Shown: positions 50,106-58,600 of the stretch, in pieces
Numbering within the stretch: the first letter of the stretch is position 1
Layout of the letters: each line of letters begins with the position of its first letter
From: Streptomyces nymphaeiformis
GTDB lineage: Bacteria > Actinomycetota > Actinomycetes > Streptomycetales > Streptomycetaceae
Direction: 5' to 3'
Length of the DNA stretch: 64,000 nucleotides
NCBI RefSeq assembly: GCF_014203895.1
Contig: NZ_JACHJY010000008.1
Span: 62,001 to 126,000, forward strand
Position numbers and translations under genes: made by a program
The notes under the pieces: model-generated
What the model saw: only the letters and a program-made list of their open reading frames with translations
Database searches by the model: none
Told to the model about the DNA's origin: nothing

Positions 50106-51317
50106 ATGAACCCCGCCACCCCCACGCGGCAGACGCCGCCCGCCGCCCCCATGCGGCCCTTGTACGCGGCGGGGTTCACCACCGCCTTCGGAGCGCACGG
50201 CATCGCCGCCAACCTCGGCGCCCTCTCCGACGACGCCGTCACCTCCCTGCTCGTCCTCGGCGGACTCCTCGCCCTCTACGACGGCGCCGAGGTGGTCCTC
50301 AAGCCGGTCTTCGGCAGCCTCGCCGACCGCGTCGGGGCCAAACCCGTCCTCGTCGCCGGCCTGTTCGCCTTCGCCGCCGCGTCCGCGCTGTACGCCCTCG
50401 CCGACAGTCCGGCCTGGCTCTGGGCCGCCCGGCTCGGACAGGGCGCGGCCGCCTCCGCCTTCTCGCCCTCCGCCTCCGCGCTCGTCGCCCGCCTCAACCC
50501 GACCGCCAAGCGCGGCCGCGCCTTCGGCAGCTACGGCTTCCACAAGTCCATCGGCTACACCCTCGGGCCCCTCCTCGGCGGCGTTCTCGTCTGGGCCGGC
50601 GGCCTGCGCCTGCTGTTCGCCGTGCTCGCCGTACTGGGTGTCGCGGTCGGCGCCTGGGCCGCGCTCGCCGTCCCCGCCGTACCCCCGCTGCCCAAGCGGC
50701 GCCAGACCCTCCTCGACCTCGCCCGGCGCCTGGCCGACCCCGTGTTCCTCGGCCCGACCGCGGCCCTCGCGGCCGCGACCGCCGGGCTCTCCGTCGGCGT
50801 CGGCTTCCTGCCCGTCTCCGGCGCCGCCGCCGGACTCGGCACCGTGGCCACCGGCGCCGCCGTCTCCGTCCTCGCCGCGACCGCCGCGTTCGTCCAGCCC
50901 TCGGCCGGCCGGGCCCTCGACGACGGCCGGCTGACCACCCGCGCCGGCCTCACCGCCGGTCTCGTCCTCACCTCGGCCGGGCTCGCCTGCGCCCTGCTCC
51001 CCGGGCTCACCGGAGTCCTCCTCGCCGCCGCCCTCATCGGCGTCGGCACGGGCCTGATCACCCCCCTCGGCTTCGCCGCCCTCGCCACCCGCACCCCCGA
51101 GGAGCGCCTCGGCCAGACCATGGGCGCCGCCGAACTCGGCCGCGAGCTCGGCGACGCCGGAGGCCCCCTCCTGGTCGCCGCCGTCGCCACCGCCGCGACC
51201 CTCGCGTACGGATACGCCGCCCTGGCCCTGCTCATCGGCGCGGGAGCCGTCCTGGCGGCGTCGGGTCCGACCCGGCTCCGCGCCCGGGAGCGGGAAATGA
51301 GAGGCTCTGGCGAGTGA
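50106..51317 (+). CDS. MFS transporter, 12 helices
   Basis: 403 residues, ATG at 50106 with GGAGG 6 bases ahead. Twelve hydrophobic segments with motif A in VFGSLADRVGAKPVL and TAKRGRAFGSYGFHKSIGYT in the central loop. Its substrate is unknown. It lies 37 bp after uppP in the same direction and may belong to the same transcript. At its 3' end it overlaps a truncated lactonase stub by 4 bp (GTGA). The original gene order was probably MFS followed by a full alpha/beta hydrolase. Confidence 0.88.
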   Translation: MNPATPTRQTPPAAPMRPLYAAGFTTAFGAHGIAANLGALSDDAVTSLLVLGGLLALYDGAEVVLKPVFGSLADRVGAKPVLVAGLFAFAAASALYALADSPAWLWAARLGQGAAASAFSPSASALVARLNPTAKRGRAFGSYGFHKSIGYTLGPLLGGVLVWAGGLRLLFAVLAVLGVAVGAWAALAVPAVPPLPKRRQTLLDLARRLADPVFLGPTAALAAATAGLSVGVGFLPVSGAAAGLGTVATGAAVSVLAATAAFVQPSAGRALDDGRLTTRAGLTAGLVLTSAGLACALLPGLTGVLLAAALIGVGTGLITPLGFAALATRTPEERLGQTMGAAELGRELGDAGGPLLVAAVATAATLAYGYAALALLIGAGAVLAASGPTRLRAREREMRGSGE

Positions 51318-51421
51318 GCGAGACTACGACGAACACCCTGCAATACCGCGTGGACGGCCCGGAAGACGCTCCGGTCCTCGTCCTGGGACCGTCCCTCGGT
51401 ACGACCTTCCCCAGGCCGTAA
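51314..51421 (+). pseudogene. 5' stub of a 3-oxoadipate enol-lactonase (pcaD-like alpha/beta hydrolase)
   Basis: A GTG at 51314 overlapping the MFS stop opens a frame of 35 codons. NTLQYRVDGPEDAPVLVLG then PSLGTT is the typical start of PcaD-type enol-lactonases. After about 51406 the reading changes to TFPRP and stops at TAA 51419-51421. The remaining 85 percent of the gene, including the catalytic triad, is missing, so a deletion or rearrangement joined this stub to foreign sequence. Confidence 0.75.
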
Positions 51422-51506
51422 GAACCGTCCAGGAACGTCCTGCCGGTCCCTGTGAGTCGCATACGGCCAGGTCGGCTGTCAGCCAGCCTGCCACCGGGCA
51501 CTGACA

Positions 51507-51539
51507 AGCGGTCCGGACCTGCCCTCGGACCGGACCGCT
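51507..51539. terminator. Hairpin downstream of the GNAT gene and the pcaD stub
   Basis: AGCGGTCCGG (51507-51516) pairs perfectly with CCGGACCGCT (51530-51539), loop 13 nt. It lies just beyond the stop of the leftward GNAT gene and can also stop rightward transcripts. Confidence 0.6.
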
Positions 51540-51560
51540 CGCACCGGGTGCTACTCCTCG

Positions 51561-52460
51561 CTAGGCCGCTTGGCCCGCCGGGTGGAAGTTGACGCGTTCC
51601 CTGATGACGGGGAAGCCGGCCTTGACGAAGTTCGCGGCCATGGGGAAGTTGCCCTGGTCCGTCGCTCCGCTGATGAACTCCGCGCCCTGCTCGACGAGGA
51701 GGTGGGTGCACTCCGCGAGGAGGTCGTAGGCGTAGCCGTGACCGCGCTGTTCCGGGACGACTCCGATGAAGCCGACGGTCGGGCCGGAGGGGTTGTGGGC
51801 CGGGATGTGGATGCCGGCCAGGTCGCCCTCGGGCGTGTGCGCGATCTGCCACCACTCCCGTGGGGAGGGGCACCAGTGGAAGAAGTCGAGTTCCTCCTGG
51901 GCGGCCCGGTCGATGCCACCCTCCTCGATGGCCCTGAGCGCGTGGGCGTCCAGGGTGACGGAGTGGATGCGGCGCAACGCGTCGAAGAACACGGTGTCGT
52001 CGGGTTCGGCGCTGAAGCGCAGGCGTCCGGGCCGCTCGGGCAGACCTCGCTCCGGGGCCCAGCGGTACAGGAAGCGTTTCGCCAGGAGTTCGTACCCGGC
52101 GGCTCGTGCGGCGGCGAAGCGCGTCTCGGCGCCGGCCCGTAGGTCGGGCTTGTCCCGCCAGCCGCCGGGCAGGTTGATCTCGAGTTCGACCTGCCAGGGA
52201 GCGGAGCGCAGGAGTTCGGCTCCGGCCTCCTCCTCGTCCTCGGCCACGTCGAACCAGTTGATGTTGACGGGCTCCGAGTCGTCGGGGCCGCCCCACCACG
52301 CGCCGCGTGCGACGACCTCGCCGTCGCGCAGGACGATGCGCTTCCAGTCGGGGCGGAACTGGGTACGCCGATGGCTTTCACGGGCGCCCAGTGGGTCGGG
52401 GAGTGCGTCGAAGAGATGAGCGTCGCTCGCGGAGAGCGCACGGATGACCAGATCGGTCAT
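51561..52460 (-). CDS. GNAT-family N-acetyltransferase
   Basis: 299 residues, ATG at 52460 with GGAGGAAT just ahead. The C-terminal half (about residues 150-299) carries the acetyl-CoA-binding pattern PTVGFIGVVPEQRGHGYAYD (VxPxxRGxGxA) and EQGAEFISGATDQGNFPMAA. The N-terminal half looks like a second, degenerate GNAT domain (NWFDVAEDEEEAGAEL, then WQVELEINLPGG), giving a tandem architecture common in Streptomyces. The substrate is unknown; proteins of this type acetylate amino groups of small molecules or proteins. It lies alone between truncated genes, facing the pcaD stub. Confidence 0.85.
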   Translation of the reverse strand: MTDLVIRALSASDAHLFDALPDPLGARESHRRTQFRPDWKRIVLRDGEVVARGAWWGGPDDSEPVNINWFDVAEDEEEAGAELLRSAPWQVELEINLPGGWRDKPDLRAGAETRFAAARAAGYELLAKRFLYRWAPERGLPERPGRLRFSAEPDDTVFFDALRRIHSVTLDAHALRAIEEGGIDRAAQEELDFFHWCPSPREWWQIAHTPEGDLAGIHIPAHNPSGPTVGFIGVVPEQRGHGYAYDLLAECTHLLVEQGAEFISGATDQGNFPMAANFVKAGFPVIRERVNFHPAGQAA

Positions 52461-52796
52461 GGATTCCTCCGGGATACAGGCTGCTTGGAGCGCTCCCGGT
52501 CAGAACTCGCGAACCACGCCGGGACAGCGGAAGAGGGAGCGCTGGAAAGGTGTGAACCGCACGGCACTCGCCTCCTTCCGTTCGTCTCAGGGCGTGGAGC
52601 CACACGGTACGTGATCTTCCGCGGGTCCGTCCGCGGATTTCTGCGGCCCTTGGAAGAGGGGAGTTCCGGGGGACGATGTAAAGCGCTTCCACCGGCCTGC
52701 GAGGCCTTACTGCTGGGATTCTCGGGCCGGGAGGGTCCCCGCGATGGTGCCGGCCGGTGTCGGAGGAAGCATGGCGGGGGGATCGCGCCGCGAGAC
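52461..52796. other. Gene-free stretch with three AGCGCT palindromes
   Basis: No convincing reading frame. The region holds GGAGCGCTCC (52488-52497), AGCGCT at 52538-52543 within GGGAGCGCTGG, and AAGCGCTT (52682-52689). These resemble the CG-centred sites bound by LacI-family regulators such as CebR in Streptomyces. They may be the promoter remains of a lost gene. Confidence 0.4.
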
Positions 52797-52990
52797 GTCA
52801 CTCCTTGGAACGCCTACCCCTGGTACATCAACCGCTCACCGAAGGCGGCCGAGCTCCAGGCCGGCGTCGAGGTCCTGAACCAGCTGCTGGAGGCGGTCAG
52901 CACCTACCACCCCGGACGGCAGGCCCTCTTCGTGAAGGACGCGGAGGAACGCGCCCGCCGAGCCCAGGGCGGGCGGGCAGCAGTAGGGGT
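52797..52990 (+). pseudogene. Uracil-DNA glycosylase-family remnant with internal deletion
   Basis: The frame reads TPWNAYPWYINRSPKAAELQ, AGVEVLNQLLEAV and then directly STYHPGRQALFVKDAEERARR. The first part is the active-site region of an actinobacterial uracil-DNA glycosylase-like protein. The second resembles its C-terminal end. The intervening core and the N-terminus are missing, so this is a collapsed gene of about 65 codons. Confidence 0.55.
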
Positions 52991-52997
52991 GTCGCCG

Positions 52998-53259
52998 AGA
53001 TGTGCGCCACGGCCGCCGATGCGCACATGTCCGCCGGGCATCTGAGTCGCCGGTTCCGGGCCGCCTGCGGTGAGTCGCCGTACGCGTACCTGATGACGCG
53101 TCGCATCGAGCGGGCGACGGCGATGCCGCGGGTGCGGGTGCGGCGGACGAGTCGGGCTCGGTGATCAAGGTGGAAGGGATGCCGGCGTGCGTCGCGAAGC
53201 AGGTCGCGCGACCGGTCAGGAATCGAGAAGCCCCGGCCGCCCCCCGACCCCTAGCGTGA
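52998..53259 (+). pseudogene. AraC-family regulator remnant in two pieces
   Basis: The segment reading AAADAHMSAGHLSRRF-like ADAHMSAGHLSRRFRAACGE, then SPYAYLMTRRIERA, is the first AraC-type helix-turn-helix. The following helix-turn-helix is missing. A separate frame begins at about 53175 and reads MPACVAKQVARPVRNREAP, ending at TGA 53257, which is the typical C-terminal tail of this regulator. In Streptomyces such regulators sit immediately ahead of a VOC gene, exactly as here, which supports the call. Confidence 0.6.
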
Positions 53260-53264
53260 TGGTC

Positions 53265-53903
53265 ATGGCAACCACCGCTTCCACCGCAGCCCACACGTCC
53301 CTCGCGTCCGTCACCCTCGAGGTGGCCGACCCCGAGGCCGCCCACCGCTTCCACACCGCCTTCGGTGTGGACGCGTACGTACGCCTGCGGGCGTCCGAGG
53401 CGCACTCGACGGGATTCCGCGGCTTCACCCTGGCGCTGACGGTGTCCGGTCCGGCCACCGTCGACGGCTTCGTCGGCGCCGCCGTGGACGCCGGCGCCAC
53501 GGTGCTGAAGCCCGCCGCGAAGTCGCTGTGGGGCTACAGCGGCGTCGTCCAGGCCCCGGACGGGACGATCTGGAAGATCGCGACCTCGGCGAAGAAGGAC
53601 ACCGGCCCCGCCACCCGCGAGATCGACGAGGTCGTCCTGCTGCTCGGTGTCGAGGACGTGAAGGCCACCAAGCAGCTCTATGTCGGCCGGGGCCTGACCG
53701 TGGCCAAGAGCGTCGGCGGCAAGTACACCGAGTTCGCCGCCGGCACCTCCAGCCCCGTCAAGCTGGCGCTGTACAAGCGCCGCGCGCTGGCCAAGGACCT
53801 CGGCGTCCCCGCCGACGGCACCGGCTCGCACCGCATCGTCCTCGGCAGCACCACCGACACCTTCACCGACCCGGACGGCTTCGCCTGGGAAGCCGCAGCG
53901 TAG
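53265..53903 (+). CDS. Two-domain glyoxalase/VOC-superfamily protein
   Basis: 212 residues, ATG at 53265 (53259 also possible). Two VOC half-domains: residues about 10-115 (LASVTLEVADPEAAHRFHTA and a strand SGVVQAPDGTIWKIA) and about 120-212 (IDEVVLLLGVEDVKATKQLY, ending FTDPDGFAWEAAA). In Streptomyces these proteins usually follow an AraC-type regulator. Here that regulator is broken, so this gene may have lost its normal control or depend on another promoter. No characteristic metal-binding set is obvious, so a catalytic role is not certain. Confidence 0.85.
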   Translation: MATTASTAAHTSLASVTLEVADPEAAHRFHTAFGVDAYVRLRASEAHSTGFRGFTLALTVSGPATVDGFVGAAVDAGATVLKPAAKSLWGYSGVVQAPDGTIWKIATSAKKDTGPATREIDEVVLLLGVEDVKATKQLYVGRGLTVAKSVGGKYTEFAAGTSSPVKLALYKRRALAKDLGVPADGTGSHRIVLGSTTDTFTDPDGFAWEAAA

Positions 53904-54006
53904 TTCACCCCCGCGCCGGGGCGGCGTCCGGGCCCTGCCCCGACGCCCGGCCGGGCACATGACCCCCCCATGCACCACATCACCACCGTTGCATAAGGAG
54001 TAAGAC

Positions 54007-54420
54007 ATGAAGGCACACGTCAGCTCGATCCTTCTCGGCGTCCGGGACATGGACCGGGCCAAGCGGTTCTACACCGAGGGACTCGGCTGGAAGATCCGGA
54101 GCGACTTCGGCGTCTCGGTGTTCTTCGAATCGGACGGCGCCTCGCCCGTCGGCTTCTACAGCCGCGAAGGTCTGGCCGCCCAGGTGGGCACGGACCAGGA
54201 AGGCAGCGGCTTCAGCGGACTGGTTCTGACCTACGTCGTCCGCAGCGAGACGCGGGTCGACGAGATCATGACGGAGGCCGAGAAGGCCGGCGCCACGATC
54301 CTCACGCCCGCCGGCGCCCTGCCGTGGGGCGGGTACGGCGGCACCTTCGCCGACCCGGACGGCTACATCTGGAGTCTCGGCCACAGCGCCCAGGGAACCG
54401 ACCAGCCCTACGCGGAGTAA
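54007..54420 (+). CDS. Glyoxalase/VOC-superfamily protein
   Basis: 137 residues, ATG at 54007 behind AAGGAG. The family pattern is clear: SSILLGVRDMDRAKRFYTEG with the N-terminal beta-alpha-beta unit, then VFFESDGASPVGFYSREGLA and a closing strand YGGTFADPDGYIWSLGHSAQ. The bicupin-like VOC fold is used by glyoxalase I, dioxygenases and antibiotic-binding proteins. It is separate from the VOC gene upstream (103 bp gap) but in the same direction. Confidence 0.85.
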   Translation: MKAHVSSILLGVRDMDRAKRFYTEGLGWKIRSDFGVSVFFESDGASPVGFYSREGLAAQVGTDQEGSGFSGLVLTYVVRSETRVDEIMTEAEKAGATILTPAGALPWGGYGGTFADPDGYIWSLGHSAQGTDQPYAE

Positions 54421-54453
54421 CCGCGATCCTCGTCTCGCAGCCGTCCGGGTGCG

Positions 54454-54485
54454 GGAAGCGGAAGCGGAAGCGGAAGCGGGAGCGG
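54454..54485. repeat. GGAAGC hexanucleotide tract
   Basis: Four perfect tandem GGAAGC units (54454-54477) plus a degenerate fifth (GGGAGC). The tract is purine-rich and lies 60 bp before the DUF1905 gene. It can expand or contract by slippage, though it lies outside the coding start. Confidence 0.8.
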
Positions 54486-54544
54486 CGATCGGAGCCGGGC
54501 GGGCGGGATCCGCGGTGAACCGGCAGGACGAACGGGAGAAGATC

Positions 54545-54979
54545 ATGAAGTTTCGGGCCTACGTCGAGCCACCTGAGCCCATGCGGGGATTGGCGGTTCC
54601 GCCCGAGGTGGTCGAGGCGCTCGGCGGGGGCGCGCGGCCGCCGGTGACGATCACAGTCAACGGGCATTCCTGGAAGAGCCGGGTCGCCCTCCTGTGCGGC
54701 CGCCACTTGCTCGGCCTCAGCAACGCCAACCGTCGGGCCGCGGGTGTGGCGATCGGCGACGAGGTCGAGGTCGAACTGGAGCTCGACACCGAGCCGCGCG
54801 TCGTCGTCGAGCCTGCGGACTTCGCCCGGGCTCTGGACGACGACCCGGCCGCCCGCGCCGCCTACGACAGCCTTGCGTACAGCCACAAGCGCGAGCACGT
54901 GCGCGCCGTCGAGAGCGCGAAGAAGCCCGAGACGCGCCAACGGCGCATCGAGAAGGCCGTCGCCACCCTGCGGGGCTGA
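54545..54979 (+). CDS. DUF1905 / YdeI-like small protein
   Basis: 144 residues, ATG at 54545 (GAGAAG upstream). N-terminal DUF1905 domain: FRAYVEPPEPMRGLAVPPEV, then RPPVTITVNGHSWKSRVALL and IGDEVEVELELDTEPR. A C-terminal YdeI/OmpD-associated helical segment follows (AYDSLAYSHKREHVRAVESA, then KKPETRQRRIEKAVATL). Function unknown; often found beside stress or resistance genes. The gene is the second of three small genes in the same direction, and a purine-rich repeat precedes it. Confidence 0.8.
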   Translation: MKFRAYVEPPEPMRGLAVPPEVVEALGGGARPPVTITVNGHSWKSRVALLCGRHLLGLSNANRRAAGVAIGDEVEVELELDTEPRVVVEPADFARALDDDPAARAAYDSLAYSHKREHVRAVESAKKPETRQRRIEKAVATLRG

Positions 54980-55059
54980 CCCCCGAAAGCAAGTGTCCGG
55001 CGGCGATGCAATCGCCGTGCGGAGGCATCGCCCTGCCCGACTCCCCCGAAGGGACGACT

Positions 55060-55491
55060 GTGTCGAAACGCCTCATGACCGCTCTGTACTGGTTCCTGGC
55101 CTTCGAGTTCGCGCTGGGCGCCGTGACCAAGTACTGGCCAGGCGACACGATGTTCAGCTCGGCGTACTCCGCGAAGTTCGCCGAGTGGGGATACCCGCCC
55201 TGGATGCGCTTCGTGGTCGGCGCCCTGGAAGGTGTGGCCGCCGTCCTGCTGGTGATCCCCCAGAGGCGAACACGCTTCCTGGGTGCCACGACGTTGATGT
55301 TCGTGCTCACCGGCGCGGCCACCACCCACATCGTCAACCACGACCCGGTGATGGAGAGCTGGGCCGCGCCGACCCACCTCGTCATCATGGGCATCCTCGC
55401 GCTGGCCGACTGGCCCGCCGACTGGCGAGACCTCCTGCGGGCTCCCGGTCGGCTCGACGAAGCACCCGGCGTCGGGGAACGGCGGATCTGA
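55060..55491 (+). CDS. DoxX-like membrane protein
   Basis: 143 residues from GTG 55060 (AAGGGAC ahead; an in-frame ATG at 55006 is possible). Four membrane helices (about 5-22, 46-64, 72-90, 98-120). The segment MTALYWFLAFEFALGAVTKY and the middle AKFAEWGYPPWMRFVVGALE are typical of the DoxX-like family. Roles in redox or membrane stress are suggested for relatives. It ends just before a strong bidirectional terminator (55581-55616) that separates it from the convergent RHS gene. Confidence 0.82.
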   Translation: MSKRLMTALYWFLAFEFALGAVTKYWPGDTMFSSAYSAKFAEWGYPPWMRFVVGALEGVAAVLLVIPQRRTRFLGATTLMFVLTGAATTHIVNHDPVMESWAAPTHLVIMGILALADWPADWRDLLRAPGRLDEAPGVGERRI

Positions 55492-55580
55492 ACCGCCCTG
55501 CCTCCCCGCGGGCCACTCGCGTCCCGGTGTCCGAGCGAGGACTCCGCGGACCGGTGACTCGGCCAGACCTTGACGCCGGA

Positions 55581-55616
55581 CGGCGGGTGCCCCCACCGAA
55601 GTGAGGGCACCCGCCG
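55581..55616. terminator. Bidirectional terminator between DoxX and RHS genes
   Basis: CGGCGGGTGCCC (55581-55592) pairs perfectly with GGGCACCCGCCG (55605-55616), loop 12 nt. It lies in the 152-bp gap between the convergent gene ends and can stop transcripts from both. Confidence 0.8.
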
Positions 55617-55643
55617 CCCGGGTGGTGCTGGGGAGGTGCCGGA

Positions 55644-58600
55644 TCAGCCCGTGGCCGACTGGATCTGCCAGGCCTTGGCCGACTTCATCGCGGTGACGGT
55701 GTCCAACATGCCCTGGTGGAACTGCTCCTGGGTCATGTTCGTGCCGTACTTCCGGTACATCTCGACGCCCATGTGGACGCTGGCGACGTCACCGACGTCG
55801 TTCTTGCCGGTGAGGAAGCCGGTGCCGGGGATCTTCCCGCTGGCACCGTCCTGCAAGAGCTTCTCGTCGAAGCCCGCTGCCGTGCCCACGAACCCGTAGT
55901 GCACGTTCGACCAGATGTCGTAGTACGCCTCGTCCTCGCCGCCGGGGACCGTGAAGAAGTAGTCCGACGACGTCGACAGGCTCATCAGGTTCTTGAGCTT
56001 CCCCTTGTGGTCCCACGGGCCCCCCGCCTTCACGATGGTCCCCCACTCGATCATGGCGCTGGTGCTGGCCGTCGGGATGTACCAGACCGAGTTGAGGTCG
56101 GACATGTTGTCGACGTCCGCCGACCGCAGGTTCCGCATGATCTCCTCGTACATGTAGTCCTCGGCGATCTTCCAGCGCGCCGGGCCCAGCGGACGCGAGA
56201 GGGCCTTCTCCTTGGCCACGCGCCTCGCCTTGTGGGCCGCGTTCCAGTCCTTCTTGGCCTGCGACATGTGGTTGGGGCCCGAACCCTCACCGCGGGAGTT
56301 CCGGTTCCACCGTCCGGCGGCGTCCCAGGCCTCCTCCATCGCCTGGGCGTGCCCGGCGCAGTAGTCCTGGTTGCAGTTGTTGGAACCGTCGCCGATGACA
56401 CCGTCCGTGTCGAACATGGACGCGCCGGCGCAGATCCCGTCCCGGCCGCCGCCCGGCGAGCCGTGCAGACACATCCGGCCGTCCGGGTCCGTGTTCGTGA
56501 CCGGGTTGTTGTCCGCGTACGCGTAGCTGTTCCAGCTCTGCGGGTCGGCGCTGTTGAACAACGGGTCGGTGGTGATGAAGCGGCCCGTGGTGGGCTGGTA
56601 CGGGCGGGCGCCCAGGTTGGTCAGGCCCGTCGTGGTGTCCTTGGTGCCGCCCACGAAGCCCTTGTCGCCGGCCCACGTCGACGGCTGGGTGCCGCGCGCG
56701 TTGCCGAAGGGATCGCTGGGGCGGCGGGTGGCGGTCAGCGTCGACAGGTCGATGCTGAGGCCGTTGGTGCCGTGGTGGTCGGCGATCTGGACGACGAACG
56801 CTCCGGTGGCCGTGCCCGCGCCCGTGCGGACGATGGTCATGCCGCCGGGGACCGGGTAGTAACGGGTGCCGGTCTGCGTCTTGTTGGGGGAGGCGGTGTC
56901 CACGGTCAGCTCGTCGGTGCCGAGGTTGATCGTGGTCTTGCCGGGGTTGCGGCGGAGCAGCTGGTTGCCGTCCGCGTCGTAGACGTAGGTCGTCTTCGTG
57001 TCGGGGACGGTCCACTTCTGTCCGGCGGGCACCGTGGTGGCGCAGTCGCCGAGGACGAGGTCGGTGCCGTCGGTGGTGACGTCGCCGGGGACGGCGAGGC
57101 AGCGGCCGGAGGCGGGGTTGTAGAAGGTGGTGTCGGTGCGCGCGGTCCAGGTCTGGGCGGCGGTGCCGTCACAGGGCTGGATCTGGACCGGCGAGCCGGC
57201 CGCGGTGCCCATGGCCTGCAGGCACTTGTTGCCGGTGGAGAGCCGGTCGCCGGCGGTGGCGAACCGCTGGCCCGCGCCGGTGTTGCAGGTGTAGATCTGC
57301 ACCGGGTTGCCGCTGGTGGTGCTGCCGCCCTGCATGTCCATGCACTTGCCGCCGATGCCCTTGATCTGGGTGGCGGTGGTCAGCGAGGCGAGCTTGCCCT
57401 CGCTGTTCCAGCTCAGGCTGCTGGTGCCGGCCTTGCCGGCACGGAAGGACGTGGTGTTGCCGACCGCGTCGTACTGGAAGTTGTCGTTGTTGGTGGTCGT
57501 CGCCGTCTTGGCGGTCGACGTGAGCAGGGCGTGCGGACCGCCTGTGCCGCCGCCCGTGGTGGGCGCGGTGGTGGGGGCGTTGACGGTGCCCGGGGCGTTG
57601 AACGTCTGGGTGGTCGTCACGTCCTTGGTGGTGTCACCGGCCGGGTCGTGGCTGACCTGTCGGGTGCGGTTGCCGGTCAGGTCGTAGCCGTAGTCCTGCC
57701 AGTACGGTGTCGGGCCGCCGATGTTCGCGGCGGTCGGCGTCGTGGTGGCGCAGCCGCCCTGGTCCTGGGTCTGTCCGCTCTCCGGGGCGGTCAGGCCGCC
57801 GTTGTCGGTCCAGGCGGTGGCGAGTCGGCCGAGCGCGTCGTAGGTGAAGCACTGCCGGTCGGTCTGGGACGGGGTGTTGTCGGCGATGCCGGTGATCGAG
57901 GTGACCTGGCCGGAGTCGTTGTAGGTGTAGCCGGTCTGCTGGACGGCGCCCGTGGTGGACGTCTGCTTGTCGACGAACTGCTGCCTGACCCGGCCGGTGG
58001 CCTGGTCGTAGTCGGTGGTGGAGACCACCTGCGTGGCCCACGGGTTGACGGTCGAGCGGACCGGACGTCCGAAGGCGTCGTACTCCGTCTGCGTGTCGTA
58101 CGTGGTCGCGCCCGCGTACTTGAACATCTGACCGTAGTCGTTGTACGAGTACACGATGTCGTCCATCGGGACGCCGCCGAGCGCCGGGAGCACCGTCTCC
58201 TTGGGGCTGCCGGTGATCTTGTCGTACACCGTGCTGGTCGTGTACGTGAACGTCGTGCCCGAGGCCTGCCCGGCGTCCGTGCCGGGGATGCTCACCGTGG
58301 ATCCGGTGACGCGGTAGCCGTCGTCGTACCCCTTGATCGTGGTGGTGTACGCCTGGCCGCCGGTGCCTCCGACGTAGCGCGTCGACGAGGCGGGCTTGTT
58401 CTTTCCGGCCGTCGCGGTGTCGAAGGTCCACGCCGCGAGCTGCTTGTCGGTGGTCGTGGCGGTGCCGTCGAACATGCCGGCCTTCCGGCCGATCAGGTCG
58501 TAGGTGAAGCTGACCGTCTGGCCCTTGCCGTCGGTGGTGCTGCCGAGCCGTCCGGCGGTGTCCCACGTCTGCGTGTTCGTGCCGGTGTCGGGGTCGGTCG

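Noticed and set aside
52371..52796. Small open frames upstream of the glycosylase remnant as intact genes
   Set aside because: No ribosome site, no coding bias and no recognisable domain; they are continuous with neighbouring shadows.
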